Assembly: GCA_027315365.1 (NCBI GenBank)
Contig: DAHUYF010000041.1
Location: 1 to 64,000, forward strand
DNA: 64,000 nucleotides
Reading direction: 5' to 3'
Origin: Rhodospirillales bacterium
GTDB taxonomy: Bacteria > Pseudomonadota > Alphaproteobacteria > ATCC43930 > CGMCC-115725
Shown here: one piece after another, positions 54,012 to 62,547 of the stretch
Position numbering within the stretch: position 1 is the stretch's first letter
How the letters are laid out: each line of letters opens with the position of its first letter
The notes under the pieces: generated by a model
What the model saw: only the letters and a program-made list of their open reading frames with translations
Databases searched by the model: none
What the model was told of the DNA's origin: nothing
Program-made: the position numbers and the translations under genes

Positions 54012-54710
54012 ATGGATTTCGACGGCCGCAATGTCGTCGTCACCGGCGGCACTGGCGCACTCGGCGGCGCAGTGGTGACCGCGCTGCTGGAACGCGGCGC
54101 GGTCTGCCACCTGCCCTATATCGCCGCGGCCGAGGCGGAAGATTTCCGACATCGCGGTCATGCCCGCGTAAGGCTGCTGGCCGCCGGCACCCTGGCCGAC
54201 GAGGCGGCGGTGGCGGCGGTCTATGACGGCGTCGCCCCGCTCTGGGCGTCGATCCACATCGCCGGCGGCTTTGCCATGGCGTCCGTCGCGGACACCGGCA
54301 GGGCGGCGCTCATGGCGCAGCTCGAGATGAACCTGGTGAGCGCCTTTCTCTGCTGCCGCGCCGCGGTCGCGGCGATGCGGCAAAGCGGCGGCGGCCGCAT
54401 CGTCAACATCGCGGCGCGCCCGGCGCTCGAGCCGCGGCTCGGCGCTGGCATGGTCGCCTATACCGTGAGCAAGGCGGGGGTGGCGGCGCTGACCCAAGCG
54501 CTGGCGCAGGAAGTGGTCGGCGACGGCATCCTGGTCAATGCGGTCGCGCCCTCCATCCTCGACACGCCGGCCAACCGCCGCGACATGCCCAAGGCCGATG
54601 TCGCGCTCTGGCCCAAGGTGGAGGAGGTGGCGGCGGCGATCCTGTTCCTCGCCTCGCCCGGCAATGCCGTGACGCGCGGCGCGATCGTGCCGGTCTACGG
54701 CAAATCCTAG
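54012..54710 (+). CDS. SDR family oxidoreductase
   Basis: 232 residues, SDR fold with NVVVTGGTGALGGAVVTALL at the cofactor site and the YxxxK motif in VAYTVSKAGVAAL. HIAGGFAMA is found where NNAG is usual, a divergent variant. ALTQALAQEVVGDGILVNAV and the terminal ASPGNAVTRGAIVPVYG complete the family. The substrate is unknown. Followed by an 11-bp hairpin, convergent with the YccA-type gene. Confidence 0.88.
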   Translation: MDFDGRNVVVTGGTGALGGAVVTALLERGAVCHLPYIAAAEAEDFRHRGHARVRLLAAGTLADEAAVAAVYDGVAPLWASIHIAGGFAMASVADTGRAALMAQLEMNLVSAFLCCRAAVAAMRQSGGGRIVNIAARPALEPRLGAGMVAYTVSKAGVAALTQALAQEVVGDGILVNAVAPSILDTPANRRDMPKADVALWPKVEEVAAAILFLASPGNAVTRGAIVPVYGKS

Positions 54711-54723
54711 GTTCCGAAGGCAA

Positions 54724-54751
54724 ACCGCCCGCGGTGCGATCCGCGGGCGGT
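54724..54751. terminator. Bidirectional hairpin between convergent genes
   Basis: ACCGCCCGCGG (54724-54734) and CCGCGGGCGGT (54741-54751) form a perfect 11-bp stem over TGCGAT. Only a short TTTG follows on the minus strand; a weak rho-independent terminator is likely for the SDR gene and the Bax-inhibitor-type gene. Confidence 0.7.
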
Positions 54752-54776
54752 CGGCGCAGAACCCAGGGGCGACGGT

Positions 54777-55493
54777 TCAGTCGCGACGCGTGCCCATCAG
54801 CTGCATCAACATCATGAAGAGGTTGATGAAGTCGAGATAGAGCCGGAGTGCGCCGAGGATCGCCTTCTTGCCCATGACCGCCGCGCCGTCGCTCTCGAGA
54901 TACATCTCCTTGATCGACTGCGTGTCCCAGGCGGTGAGCCCGGTGAAGACGAGGACGCCGGCCACCGAGAGGGCGAATTGCAGCGCGGTCGAGTGGACGA
55001 ACAGGTTGACGAGGCCGGCGATGATGATGCCGATCAGCCCCATGAACAGGAACGAGCCGAAGCGCGAGAGATCGCGGCGCGTGGTGTAGCCATAGAGGCT
55101 CATCGCGGCGAAGGTGCCGGCGGTGATGAAGAATACGCGGGCGATGCTGGCGCCGGTGAAGACCAGGAAGACGCCGGCGATCGACAAGCCCATCAGCGCC
55201 GCGTAGGCCCAGAAGGTGAGCTGCGCCGCGCCGAGGCTCATGGTCTGGATGCGGAAGCTCAGCAGCATCACCAAGCCCAGCGGCGCGAACAGCACGATCC
55301 AGAACAGGATGCTGCCGACGATCGCCTGATAGACGCCGCTGGCCACGGCGAGATAGGCCACCCCGCCGGTGAGCGCCAGGCCCCCCGCCATGTAGTTGTA
55401 GACGCGCAGCATGTATTCACGCAGGCCAGCATCGATGCCGATCTGCGTCGCCGCGCTGCCTGCGGTCCAGCGGTTACCGGGTTCATACGCCAT
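54777..55493 (-). CDS. Bax inhibitor-1/YccA family membrane protein
   Basis: 238 residues, seven predicted helices: LRVYNYMAGGLALTGGVAYL, SILFWIVLFAPLGLVMLLSF, AQLTFWAYAALMGLSIAGVF, and others, ending ALRLYLDFINLFMMLMQLMG. DTQSIKEMYLESDG is a hallmark of BI-1/YbhL. In E. coli YccA modulates FtsH. HtpX and FtsH act on the same membrane proteins, but the nearby htpX is not in this operon. 86-base upstream gap holds the promoter. Confidence 0.95.
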   Translation of the reverse strand: MAYEPGNRWTAGSAATQIGIDAGLREYMLRVYNYMAGGLALTGGVAYLAVASGVYQAIVGSILFWIVLFAPLGLVMLLSFRIQTMSLGAAQLTFWAYAALMGLSIAGVFLVFTGASIARVFFITAGTFAAMSLYGYTTRRDLSRFGSFLFMGLIGIIIAGLVNLFVHSTALQFALSVAGVLVFTGLTAWDTQSIKEMYLESDGAAVMGKKAILGALRLYLDFINLFMMLMQLMGTRRD

Positions 55494-55579
55494 GGTAAAG
55501 ACCCCCAGATAGGGTTGTAACTTTGTCGGGGCATATTGGCACAGCCGGCGGTTAATTCAATGACGCGCGGCACCTGCCC

Positions 55580-58096
55580 CTATTCATTGCGCAGATAGGG
55601 CGCCGGTTTGGCGCCGAGCGCCCGCCATGTGCCGGCATAGCCCGCCGCCAGCGTCAGAACCGTCGCCAGCAGCGCGGTGAGCGCCACCGCGCCCGGCAGG
55701 AACCGCCAGTCCTGGTGCATGACGCGGGTGAGCACGAGCCAGCCGGCGAGCGTGCCCAGCGCGGCGGCGACCGCCGCCGTAGCCAGGCCTATGAGCCCGT
55801 ATTCGATGAGGAAGACGCGGGTGATGTCGGCGCGTGTCGCACCCAGCACCTTCAGTACCACCGCCTCGTAGACACGGCGGCGATGGCCGGCGGCCACCGC
55901 GCCCGCCAGCACCAGCGTGCCGGATGCGAGCGTGATCGCGGCCACCGCGCGCAGGCCGGCGGCGATGGCGGCGACGATGCCGCTCACGGCTTCCAGCGCG
56001 TCCCTGACGGCGATCGCCGAGACATTGGAGAAGCGGTCGGTGACAGCGCGCTCGAGCGCGGCCTCCCCGCCGGGCGGGGTGCGCGCGGTGGCGATGTTCA
56101 TCTGCGGCGCGCCGTCGAGGATGCCGGGCGAGAACACCAGCACGAAATTGATCCCGAGCGAAGTCCAGTCGATCTCGCGCAGATTGGCGATGGTGGCGGT
56201 GACCTCGCGGCCGAGCACGTTGACGGTGAGGGTGTCGCCGACGGCTAGGCCCATGCCCTGGGCGATGTCGGCGTCGAGCGACACCAGCGTCGGCCCGCGG
56301 TAATCGGCGGGCCACCATTTTCCGGCGACGATGCGCGAGCCCTTGGGCGGGTGCGCCGCATAGGTCAGCCCGCGCTCGTTGCTGATCGCCCAGCGCGCCT
56401 CGGGCTTCACCTGCGCGCGCTCGGCCGGCACGCCGTTGATGCGGCTGATGCGGCCGCGCAGGCTCGGGACGCGCGCCACCTGCGTCACCCCGGGCGTGCC
56501 CTTCACCAGCGCGTCGAACGCCGCTGTCTGGCTCGGCAGGATGTCGATGAAGAAGAACGAGGGGGCTTGCTCGGGCAGGCGCTCGTCGATGGTGGCGTCG
56601 ACGTTGCCTTCGACCAGCGCGATCGCCACCAGCACGGTGAGCCCGAGGCCGAGCGAGGCGACGATACCCGCGGTCGGCGCGCCGGGCCGGTGGAGATTGG
56701 CCAGCGCCAGCCGCAACCCGGCGTGGCGCGGCCGGCCGGCGCGGCGTGCCAGCATCACCATCGCGGCGGCGAGCAGGCGGAAGGCGGCGAGCGCGCCGAT
56801 CGCGCCCAACACGAACCAGAAGGCGGTGAGCCGGTCGTTGGCGGTGAGGATGCCGAGCAGCGCCAGCGCCAGCGCCGCGACGGCAATGGCGAGAAGGTAG
56901 ACCGGGCGCGGCCGGCGCGCGGCCGGGTCGACGAGGCTGCGGAAGAGCGCCGCCGCCGGTACCTCGCGCGACGCGGCGAGCGGCCAGAGCGCGAAGGCCA
57001 GCGTCGTCAGTACGCCGAATCCCGCCGCGATCAGCAGCGGCGCGGGATAGAATCCCATCCGCGCGGCGATCGGGAAAGCGGCGAGCAGCGGCCGCGCCAG
57101 CAGCGGCATCAGCGCACCGAGCGCCAGGCCGGCGCCGATGCCGAGCAGCGCCAGCACCAGGATCTGCGCCAGATAGGTCGCGAAAATCAGCCGGCTCGGC
57201 GCGCCCAGGCATTTGAGCACGGCGATGGTCTCGGTCTTGCCGGCGAGATATCCGCGTACCGCATTGCCGACGCCGACGCCGCCCACCAGCAGCGCCGTCA
57301 GCCCGACCAGCGTCATGTAGACGGTGACGCGGTCGATCAGCCGCTGCAGCATCGGCGACGCATTGCCGAACTCGCGGATGCGCCAGCCGGCATCCGGGAA
57401 GTCGCGCTTGACGCCGCCGATCCAGCGGCCGAGGTCGGCGCCCGGCGGCAGGCGCAGGCGGTAGCTGTAGCCGATCAGCGCGCCGGGCTGGACGAGGCCG
57501 CTCTCGCCGAGCGCCGCCGCGGCGATCATCACCCGCGGCCCGAGTTCGAAGTCGGAGGTCGCGGCGTCGGGCTCGTGCTGCAGCATCGCGCGCAGCACGT
57601 AATGCGCGTCGCCGACGCGGATGGTGTCGCCCAGATGCAGCTTGAGCCGCGCCAGCAGCCCCGGCGCCGCCGCCGCCCCCCAGCGCCCGTCGTGTCGGGC
57701 GAGCACCGCGGCGAGCGGTTCGGCCGGCGCGAGCCCGACCGCGCCATAGAGCGGATAGGCGCCGTCGACCGCTTTGAGATCGATCAGGCTGCGGGCGTCG
57801 CCATCCTCGGTGCGCGCCATGGCGCGCATCTGGGCGACGGCCGAGACCCGGCCGCCGCCTTCGAGATAGGCCAGCTGCTCCGGCGCCGCCGGACGATGGA
57901 CGAGATGCAGCTCGACATCGCCGCCCAGCATGGCGCGGGCATCGGTGCGCAGGCCGGTCGTCACCGCGGCGGAGAACGAGCCGACGCCGGCGATGACCGC
58001 GGTGCCGAGCGCCAGACAGGCGAGGAAGATGCGAAAGCCCCGGATGCCGCCGCGCAGCTCGCGCCGTGCCCAGCGTGCGGCAAGACGCAGCGTCAT
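55580..58096 (-). CDS. ABC transporter permease (YbbP / FtsX-like)
   Basis: 838 residues with the MacB/FtsX-like arrangement: an N-terminal helix (FLACLALGTAVIAGVGSFSA), large periplasmic domains and two FtsX blocks, LVGGVGVGNAVRGYLAGKTE and VLAGAVAAGHRRRVYEAVVL. Ten or so helices in all. It pairs with the YbbA-type ATPase 3 bases upstream. Such exporters in E. coli lie next to tesA and may move lipids or peptides; the substrate is unproven. Ends CYLRNE-like (APYLRNE), complete. Confidence 0.93.
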   Translation of the reverse strand: MTLRLAARWARRELRGGIRGFRIFLACLALGTAVIAGVGSFSAAVTTGLRTDARAMLGGDVELHLVHRPAAPEQLAYLEGGGRVSAVAQMRAMARTEDGDARSLIDLKAVDGAYPLYGAVGLAPAEPLAAVLARHDGRWGAAAAPGLLARLKLHLGDTIRVGDAHYVLRAMLQHEPDAATSDFELGPRVMIAAAALGESGLVQPGALIGYSYRLRLPPGADLGRWIGGVKRDFPDAGWRIREFGNASPMLQRLIDRVTVYMTLVGLTALLVGGVGVGNAVRGYLAGKTETIAVLKCLGAPSRLIFATYLAQILVLALLGIGAGLALGALMPLLARPLLAAFPIAARMGFYPAPLLIAAGFGVLTTLAFALWPLAASREVPAAALFRSLVDPAARRPRPVYLLAIAVAALALALLGILTANDRLTAFWFVLGAIGALAAFRLLAAAMVMLARRAGRPRHAGLRLALANLHRPGAPTAGIVASLGLGLTVLVAIALVEGNVDATIDERLPEQAPSFFFIDILPSQTAAFDALVKGTPGVTQVARVPSLRGRISRINGVPAERAQVKPEARWAISNERGLTYAAHPPKGSRIVAGKWWPADYRGPTLVSLDADIAQGMGLAVGDTLTVNVLGREVTATIANLREIDWTSLGINFVLVFSPGILDGAPQMNIATARTPPGGEAALERAVTDRFSNVSAIAVRDALEAVSGIVAAIAAGLRAVAAITLASGTLVLAGAVAAGHRRRVYEAVVLKVLGATRADITRVFLIEYGLIGLATAAVAAALGTLAGWLVLTRVMHQDWRFLPGAVALTALLATVLTLAAGYAGTWRALGAKPAPYLRNE

Positions 58097-58099
58097 CGC

Positions 58100-58828
58100 T
58101 CAGCGGCCGCTGAGGACGGCGACGCCGGCCGCGTCCTCGCTCTCGACGATGCAGCCGTCGGCCATGTGCAGCACGCGGTCGCAGCGCCGCGCCAGCTCGC
58201 GGTCGTGGGTGATGAGCAGCAGCGTGGTGCCGCGTGCGGCGGAGAGCGCGAACATCAGCTCGATGACATGCCGGCCGGTGGCGGTGTCGAGATTGCCGGT
58301 GGGCTCGTCGGCGAGCAGCAGCCGCGGCCCGGCGGCAAAGGCGCGGGCCAGCGCCACGCGCTGCTGCTCGCCGCCGGAAAGCTGGCCGGGGTAGTGCAGC
58401 GCGCGCGCCTCGAGCCCGACTGCGGCAAGCTGCGCGCCGGCGGCGGCGAAGGCATCGGCGTGCCCGGCGAGCTCCAGCGGTATGGCGACGTTCTCCAGCG
58501 CGCTCATGGTCGGGATGAGGTGGAAGGATTGGAAGACGATGCCGATGGTGTCGCGGCGAAAGCGGGCCAGCGCGTCCTCGTCGAGCGCCGAGAGATCGGT
58601 GCCGGCGACGGCGACGCGACCGCGGCTCGGCCGCTCGAGCCCGCTCGTCACCATCATCAGCGTCGATTTGCCGGAGCCGGAGGGGCCGACCAGGCTGACG
58701 GTCTCGCCCGCCGCGACCGCCAGGCTGGCGCCGCGCAGGACATTGACGGCGCCGGCGGCGCTCGCCAGTGTTAGGTGCACGTCCTCGAGCAGGATCATCG
58801 GAACGTCGGAGCGGGGCCGGCCCTGCAT
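58100..58828 (-). CDS. ABC transporter ATP-binding protein (YbbA / LolD-like)
   Basis: 242 residues. Walker A is VGPSGSGKST, the Q-loop in IGIVFQSFHLIPTMSALENV, signature LSGGEQQRVALARAFA, Walker B LLLADEPTGNLDT, and the switch His in LLITHDRELARRC. This is the MacB/LolD/YbbA class that works with FtsX-type permeases. The start at 58828 has GAGGTG upstream; ATG 58798 is an alternative. It is divergent from tesA, as in E. coli ybbAP-tesA. Confidence 0.95.
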   Translation of the reverse strand: MQGRPRSDVPMILLEDVHLTLASAAGAVNVLRGASLAVAAGETVSLVGPSGSGKSTLMMVTSGLERPSRGRVAVAGTDLSALDEDALARFRRDTIGIVFQSFHLIPTMSALENVAIPLELAGHADAFAAAGAQLAAVGLEARALHYPGQLSGGEQQRVALARAFAAGPRLLLADEPTGNLDTATGRHVIELMFALSAARGTTLLLITHDRELARRCDRVLHMADGCIVESEDAAGVAVLSGR

Positions 58829-58859
58829 GTCACCTCATCGCGAGCAAAGAACGTCCGGC

Positions 58860-59573
58860 GTGCCGTTGCCGCCGCCCGCCCTCCGCCGATATGGCGACGC
58901 GGCGGCGGTTGTCAACAGCGGTGCGCGTCGCACCGACGCTCTCACGCGCCGGGCGGCGGCGCTCGTCCTGCTCGGGTTCGGACTGGCGCTGGCGATGCCC
59001 GCCGCCGCCGCGACGCGCGTCCTCGCCTTCGGCGACAGCCTGACCGCCGGGTTCGGGCTCGCGCCGGATCAGGCCTTTCCGGCGCGCGTGGCTGCGCTGC
59101 TCGCCAAGCAGGGGATCGCCGCCGAGATGGTCAATGCCGGCGTCTCCGGCGATACCACCGCCGACGGGCTCGCCCGGCTCGACTGGACGATGGCCGACCA
59201 TCCCGACGCGGTGCTGCTCGAGCTCGGCGCCAACGATGCGCTGCGCGGCATTGATCCCAAGCTCGCCTACGCCAATCTCGACCGCATCCTGGCGCGGCTC
59301 ACGGCGAGCGGCGCCAGGGTGCTGCTGATCGGCATGCTTGCGCCGCCGAATTGGGGACGCGACTATCAGCAGGCGTTCGACGCGATCTATCCCCGACTGG
59401 CCGAGAAGTACCATCTGCCGCTCTATCCCTTCATTCTCGACGGCGTCGCGTTGCAGCCGAACCTGCTGCAGGCGGACGGGCTGCATCCCAACGCCGCCGG
59501 CGCCGCGCTCATCGCCCGCAAGCTGACGCCCTATGTGGCGCGGCTGCTCCACGATGCCGGGAGGGCAGGATGA
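58860..59573 (+). CDS. tesA: Periplasmic GDSL esterase, lysophospholipase TesA type
   Basis: About 237 residues. The GDSL block is VLAFGDSLTAGFGLAPDQ; the other SGNH motifs are SGDTTADGL, LLELGANDALRG and DGLHPNAAG with the Asp-His. The signal peptide ends MPAAAA after a helix LVLLGFGLALA. GTG 58860 is the nearest in-frame start with the signal; the ATG at 58827 would overlap the divergent ATPase gene by a start codon. It hydrolyses thioesters, lysophospholipids or aryl esters in the periplasm. It overlaps the FIST gene (ATGA). Confidence 0.9.
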   Translation: MPLPPPALRRYGDAAAVVNSGARRTDALTRRAAALVLLGFGLALAMPAAAATRVLAFGDSLTAGFGLAPDQAFPARVAALLAKQGIAAEMVNAGVSGDTTADGLARLDWTMADHPDAVLLELGANDALRGIDPKLAYANLDRILARLTASGARVLLIGMLAPPNWGRDYQQAFDAIYPRLAEKYHLPLYPFILDGVALQPNLLQADGLHPNAAGAALIARKLTPYVARLLHDAGRAG

Positions 59574-60700
59574 GCGACCCGCGCGGCGCGCGCTTCCTCG
59601 CGGCGCATGCCCAGGGCGATGGCTGGGCCGCGGTGGCGAAGGCCTGCGGCGATCAGCTCGCGAGCCTGCCGGCGGGCGCCAATCTGGGTTTCCTCTACGC
59701 CACCGAGGCGCTTGCCGGCGATCTCGGCAGCATTCTCACCTTCCTGCGCGAGCGCACGCGCATCACCGATTGGGTCGGCAGCGTCGGCCTCGGCGTCTGC
59801 ACCACCGGCCGGGATTATTTCGGCGTGCCGGCGCTGTCGGTGATGGTGGCGGCGTTGCCGCCGGAAAGCTTCCGCCTGTTCGCGCCGTCGGAGGCCGATC
59901 CGGCACGGCTCGCCGCCGCGGGCGACCGCTGGCTCGCCCGCGTCCGGCCGATGCTCGGCATCGTCCATGGCGATCCCCGCGTCGCCGACATCGCCGCAGA
60001 GCTCGGCGCGCTGGCGCGCGAAGCGTCGCTGTTCCTGGTCGGCGGCCTCGCCGCCTCGGCCCAGGCGCCGGTGCAGGTGGCCGGGCGCGTCGTCGAGGGC
60101 GGACTCTCGGGCGTCCTGCTCGCGCCCGACATTCCGGTCATCACCGGGCTGACGCAGGGCTGCTCGCCGATCGGCCCGGTGCGCCGCGTCACCGAGGCGC
60201 GCGACAACATCCTGATGGCGCTCGACGGCCGGCCGGCCCTCGAAGCCTTCAAGGAGGATATCGGCGAATTGCTGTCGCGCGACCTGAAGCGCGTCGCCGG
60301 GCTGATCTTCGCCGGGTTCCCGGTGGCGGGCTCGGACACCGGCGACTATCTCGTGCGCAATCTCGTCGCCATCGACATGCCGCGGCAATGGCTCGCCGTG
60401 GCGCATCCGGTGGCGGTGGGCGATCCCGTGCTGTTCTGCCGCCGCGATCCCGCCAGCGCCGCCGGCGATCTCGCGCGCATGCTTGAGCAGATGAAGCGCC
60501 GCGCCGGCGCCGTGCCGCGCGCCGGGCTCTATTTCAGTTGCGTCGCGCGCGGCCCCAACCTCTTCGGCCAGCCCTGCCAGGAACTCGCCATGATCCGCGA
60601 CGTGCTCGGCGACTTCCCGCTCGCCGGGTTCTTCGGCAATGGCGAGATCGCCCATGACCGGCTCTACGGCTATACCGGGGTGCTCGCCCTTTTTCTCTGA
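59570..60700 (+). CDS. FIST domain protein
   Basis: 376 residues. FIST N-terminal domain (NLGFLYATEALAGDLGSILT, VGSVGLGVCTTG, VIT-type strand DIPVITGLTQGCSPIG) and FIST C-terminal domain (GLYFSCVARGPNLFG, LAGFFGNGEIAHDRLYGYTG). In this class the domain is a predicted small-ligand sensor, often linked to two-component or chemotaxis signalling, but here it is alone without an output domain. It is coupled to tesA by an ATGA overlap and ends 9 bases before thpR. Confidence 0.9.
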   Translation: MSDPRGARFLAAHAQGDGWAAVAKACGDQLASLPAGANLGFLYATEALAGDLGSILTFLRERTRITDWVGSVGLGVCTTGRDYFGVPALSVMVAALPPESFRLFAPSEADPARLAAAGDRWLARVRPMLGIVHGDPRVADIAAELGALAREASLFLVGGLAASAQAPVQVAGRVVEGGLSGVLLAPDIPVITGLTQGCSPIGPVRRVTEARDNILMALDGRPALEAFKEDIGELLSRDLKRVAGLIFAGFPVAGSDTGDYLVRNLVAIDMPRQWLAVAHPVAVGDPVLFCRRDPASAAGDLARMLEQMKRRAGAVPRAGLYFSCVARGPNLFGQPCQELAMIRDVLGDFPLAGFFGNGEIAHDRLYGYTGVLALFL

Positions 60701-60709
60701 CGCGATCCC

Positions 60710-61234
60710 ATGCTGCGCCTCTTCGTCGGCATCGCCCTTCCGCCCGAGCTGAAGCTGCGCCTGTCGCTGCTCTGTTCGGGCTTGCCTGGTGCGCGCTGGG
60801 TCGATCCCGGCAACTATCACCTGACGCTGCGCTTCATCGGCGAGGTCGATGAAGGGCGGGCGGCGGACATCGACGAGGCCCTGGCGAAGCTCGACGCGCC
60901 GCGCTTCGCGGTGGCGCTTGCCGGCATCGGCCATTTCGGCGACCGCATGCTCTGGGTCGGCGTCGACAAGAGCCCGCCGCTGGTCCATCTGCGCGACAAG
61001 GTCGAGAGCGCGCTGGTGCGCCTCGGACTCGCGCCGGAGACGCGGCGCTATGCACCGCATGTGACGCTGGCGCGGCTGCGCAATGTCGGTGAGGCGAAGC
61101 TCCAGGCCTTCATCGCCGAGCATGCGCTATTCCGCGCCGCGCCCTTTGCTGTGGCGCAGTTCAGCCTGGTCGCGAGCTATCTGACCAAGAGCGGCGCGAT
61201 CTACGAGGATCAGGCCGACTATCCGCTCTACTGA
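60710..61234 (+). CDS. thpR: RNA 2',3'-cyclic phosphodiesterase (2H family)
   Basis: 174 residues. The two HxTx motifs are NYHLTLRFIGEV and PHVTLARLRNVG, the defining residues of the 2H phosphoesterase family (LigT/ThpR). The start MLRLFVGIALPPELK is typical. It hydrolyses 2',3'-cyclic phosphates at RNA ends. It lies at the end of the tesA-FIST run and faces a small minus-strand gene with a strong terminator. Confidence 0.95.
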   Translation: MLRLFVGIALPPELKLRLSLLCSGLPGARWVDPGNYHLTLRFIGEVDEGRAADIDEALAKLDAPRFAVALAGIGHFGDRMLWVGVDKSPPLVHLRDKVESALVRLGLAPETRRYAPHVTLARLRNVGEAKLQAFIAEHALFRAAPFAVAQFSLVASYLTKSGAIYEDQADYPLY

Positions 61235-61256
61235 GGCGGCGAGCGGCAAAAAAAGA

Positions 61257-61298
61257 GGCCGCGGCTGGAGGGCGAGGGGGGGCCCGCCAGCCGCGGCC
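61257..61298 (-). terminator. Rho-independent terminator of the 48-residue gene
   Basis: GGCCGCGGCTGG (61257-61268) pairs with CCAGCCGCGGCC (61287-61298), a perfect 12-bp stem with an 18-base loop. On the minus strand it is followed by CTC and a run of seven Ts. It lies 33 bases past the stop of the small minus-strand gene, and its orientation supports that gene; it may also stop thpR transcripts. Confidence 0.88.
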
Positions 61299-61331
61299 GT
61301 CGCGCGCGCGAAACCAAACCGGCGAAAGGAC

Positions 61332-61478
61332 CTAGTCGAGCGGCAGACCGAACCCGACGGCCAGCAGGATGAATTGCATCATCAGGCCGGCGGCCGAGGC
61401 CAGCAGGATGATCGCGAGATCGTCCGCGTGGCCGACAAACGACCGACTATGCACGAGCCGTAGCACTATCTCCGACAT
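61332..61478 (-). CDS. Small single-pass membrane protein (48 residues)
   Basis: Begins MSEIVLRLVHSRSFVGHADD and continues with one long hydrophobic segment, LAIILLASAAGLMMQFILLA, ending VGFGLPLD. It is below the usual annotation size limit but has GAGGTG 11 bases before the ATG, a membrane helix and a strong downstream terminator. Not recognised; possibly a regulator of a membrane complex or stress protein. Opposite-strand frames here lack such support. Confidence 0.68.
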   Translation of the reverse strand: MSEIVLRLVHSRSFVGHADDLAIILLASAAGLMMQFILLAVGFGLPLD

Positions 61479-61636
61479 GGCCGCCAATGCACCTCTTCGC
61501 CTTCCGACCCGTTGTTCGGATGTAGCCGGTTTCGATGGGTCGATTGTGGCGCCTCTCCGTTAAATGAAAGTAAAATGAGGCTCTATGGTGGCTGACTTCT
61601 TCCTAAAATGCGTTCTTTCTGTCACCATTCCCGGCA

Positions 61637-61650
61637 TCTAAAATTTTAGA
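61637..61650. promoter_or_regulatory. 14-bp palindrome upstream of ABC importer genes
   Basis: TCTAAAATTTTAGA is a perfect palindrome. It is followed by an imperfect inverted repeat, GACAATATTTCGC (61649-61661) and GCGAATATTTGTC (61675-61687). The surrounding 295 bases (61479-61773) hold no supported gene and are unusually AT-rich for the window, fitting a regulated promoter for the downstream ABC genes. Confidence 0.5.
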
Positions 61651-61773
61651 CAATATTTCGCGATCCTGCCGTCGGCGAATATTTGTCGGCAAGCGAAGCG
61701 CTGCGCGCCCGCTTTGCATCGCGCCGGTGCCGCGCCAAAATGCCGCGACAGGATGGGCCGGGAGGTGCGTGCC

Positions 61774-62547
61774 GTGGATCTGATCGTCGAGGTGAAGCGG
61801 CACGCTTATGATCGGCTGACCGTGCTCGAGGACGTCTCTCTGACGGTGCGCGGCGGCGAGATCGTCGCGGTCATCGGCCCGTCGGGCTGTGGCAAGTCGA
61901 CGCTGCTCGGCATCGCCGGCGGCATCCTCGCGCCGAGCGCGGGCAGCGTGCGGATCGAGGGTGCGCCGCCCGCCGACTGCCTCAACCCGCTCACCTACGT
62001 CTTCCAGGATTTCGCGCTGCTGCCCTGGCGCAGCGTGGCCGACAACGTCGCCTTCCCGCTCGAGCACCACCGCCTCCCCCGCGGCGAGCGCGAACGGCGG
62101 GTGATGGACGCGCTGCGTCGCACCGGACTGGCCGACGTCGCCGGCGTCCTGCCGAAGCAACTCTCCGGCGGCATGCGCCAGCGCGTCGGCATCGCCCGCG
62201 CGCTGGTCGTGCGCCCGGCGGTGCTGCTGATGGACGAGCCGCTCTCGGCGCTCGATGCGCAGACCCGCGAGCTGCTGATCGAGGATTTTCTCGACCTGCT
62301 GCTGCGCGAGCAGGTCGCGGCGATCTACGTCACGCACAATTTCGCCGAGGCGCTGCGGCTCGCCGACCGGATCGTGGTGCTGTCGCGCCGTCCGGGGCGG
62401 ATCAAGGATGTGGTCGCGATCCCGCTGCCGCAGCGCGAGCGTGGCGCGGCCTCGGCGCAGGCGGAACTCGCCGAACTCGGGGCGCGGCTATGGTCGCTGA
62501 TCCGCGACGACGCCTCGATCGCCGAGCGGGAGGTCGCCGATGTCTGA
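61774..62547 (+). CDS. ABC transporter ATP-binding protein (NitT/TauT/SsuB type)
   Basis: 257 residues from GTG 61774, which has GGGAGG 8 bases upstream; an ATG 21 bases earlier is in frame. Walker A is IGPSGCGKST, Q-loop YVFQDFALLPWRSVADNVAF, signature LSGGMRQRVGIARALV, Walker B VLLMDEPLSALDA, switch His VTHNFAEAL. It is overlapped 8 bases by the permease start, so it is half of a sulfonate/nitrate/pyrimidine-precursor class importer. No binding-protein gene is next to it in this window. Confidence 0.95.
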   Translation: MDLIVEVKRHAYDRLTVLEDVSLTVRGGEIVAVIGPSGCGKSTLLGIAGGILAPSAGSVRIEGAPPADCLNPLTYVFQDFALLPWRSVADNVAFPLEHHRLPRGERERRVMDALRRTGLADVAGVLPKQLSGGMRQRVGIARALVVRPAVLLMDEPLSALDAQTRELLIEDFLDLLLREQVAAIYVTHNFAEALRLADRIVVLSRRPGRIKDVVAIPLPQRERGAASAQAELAELGARLWSLIRDDASIAEREVADV

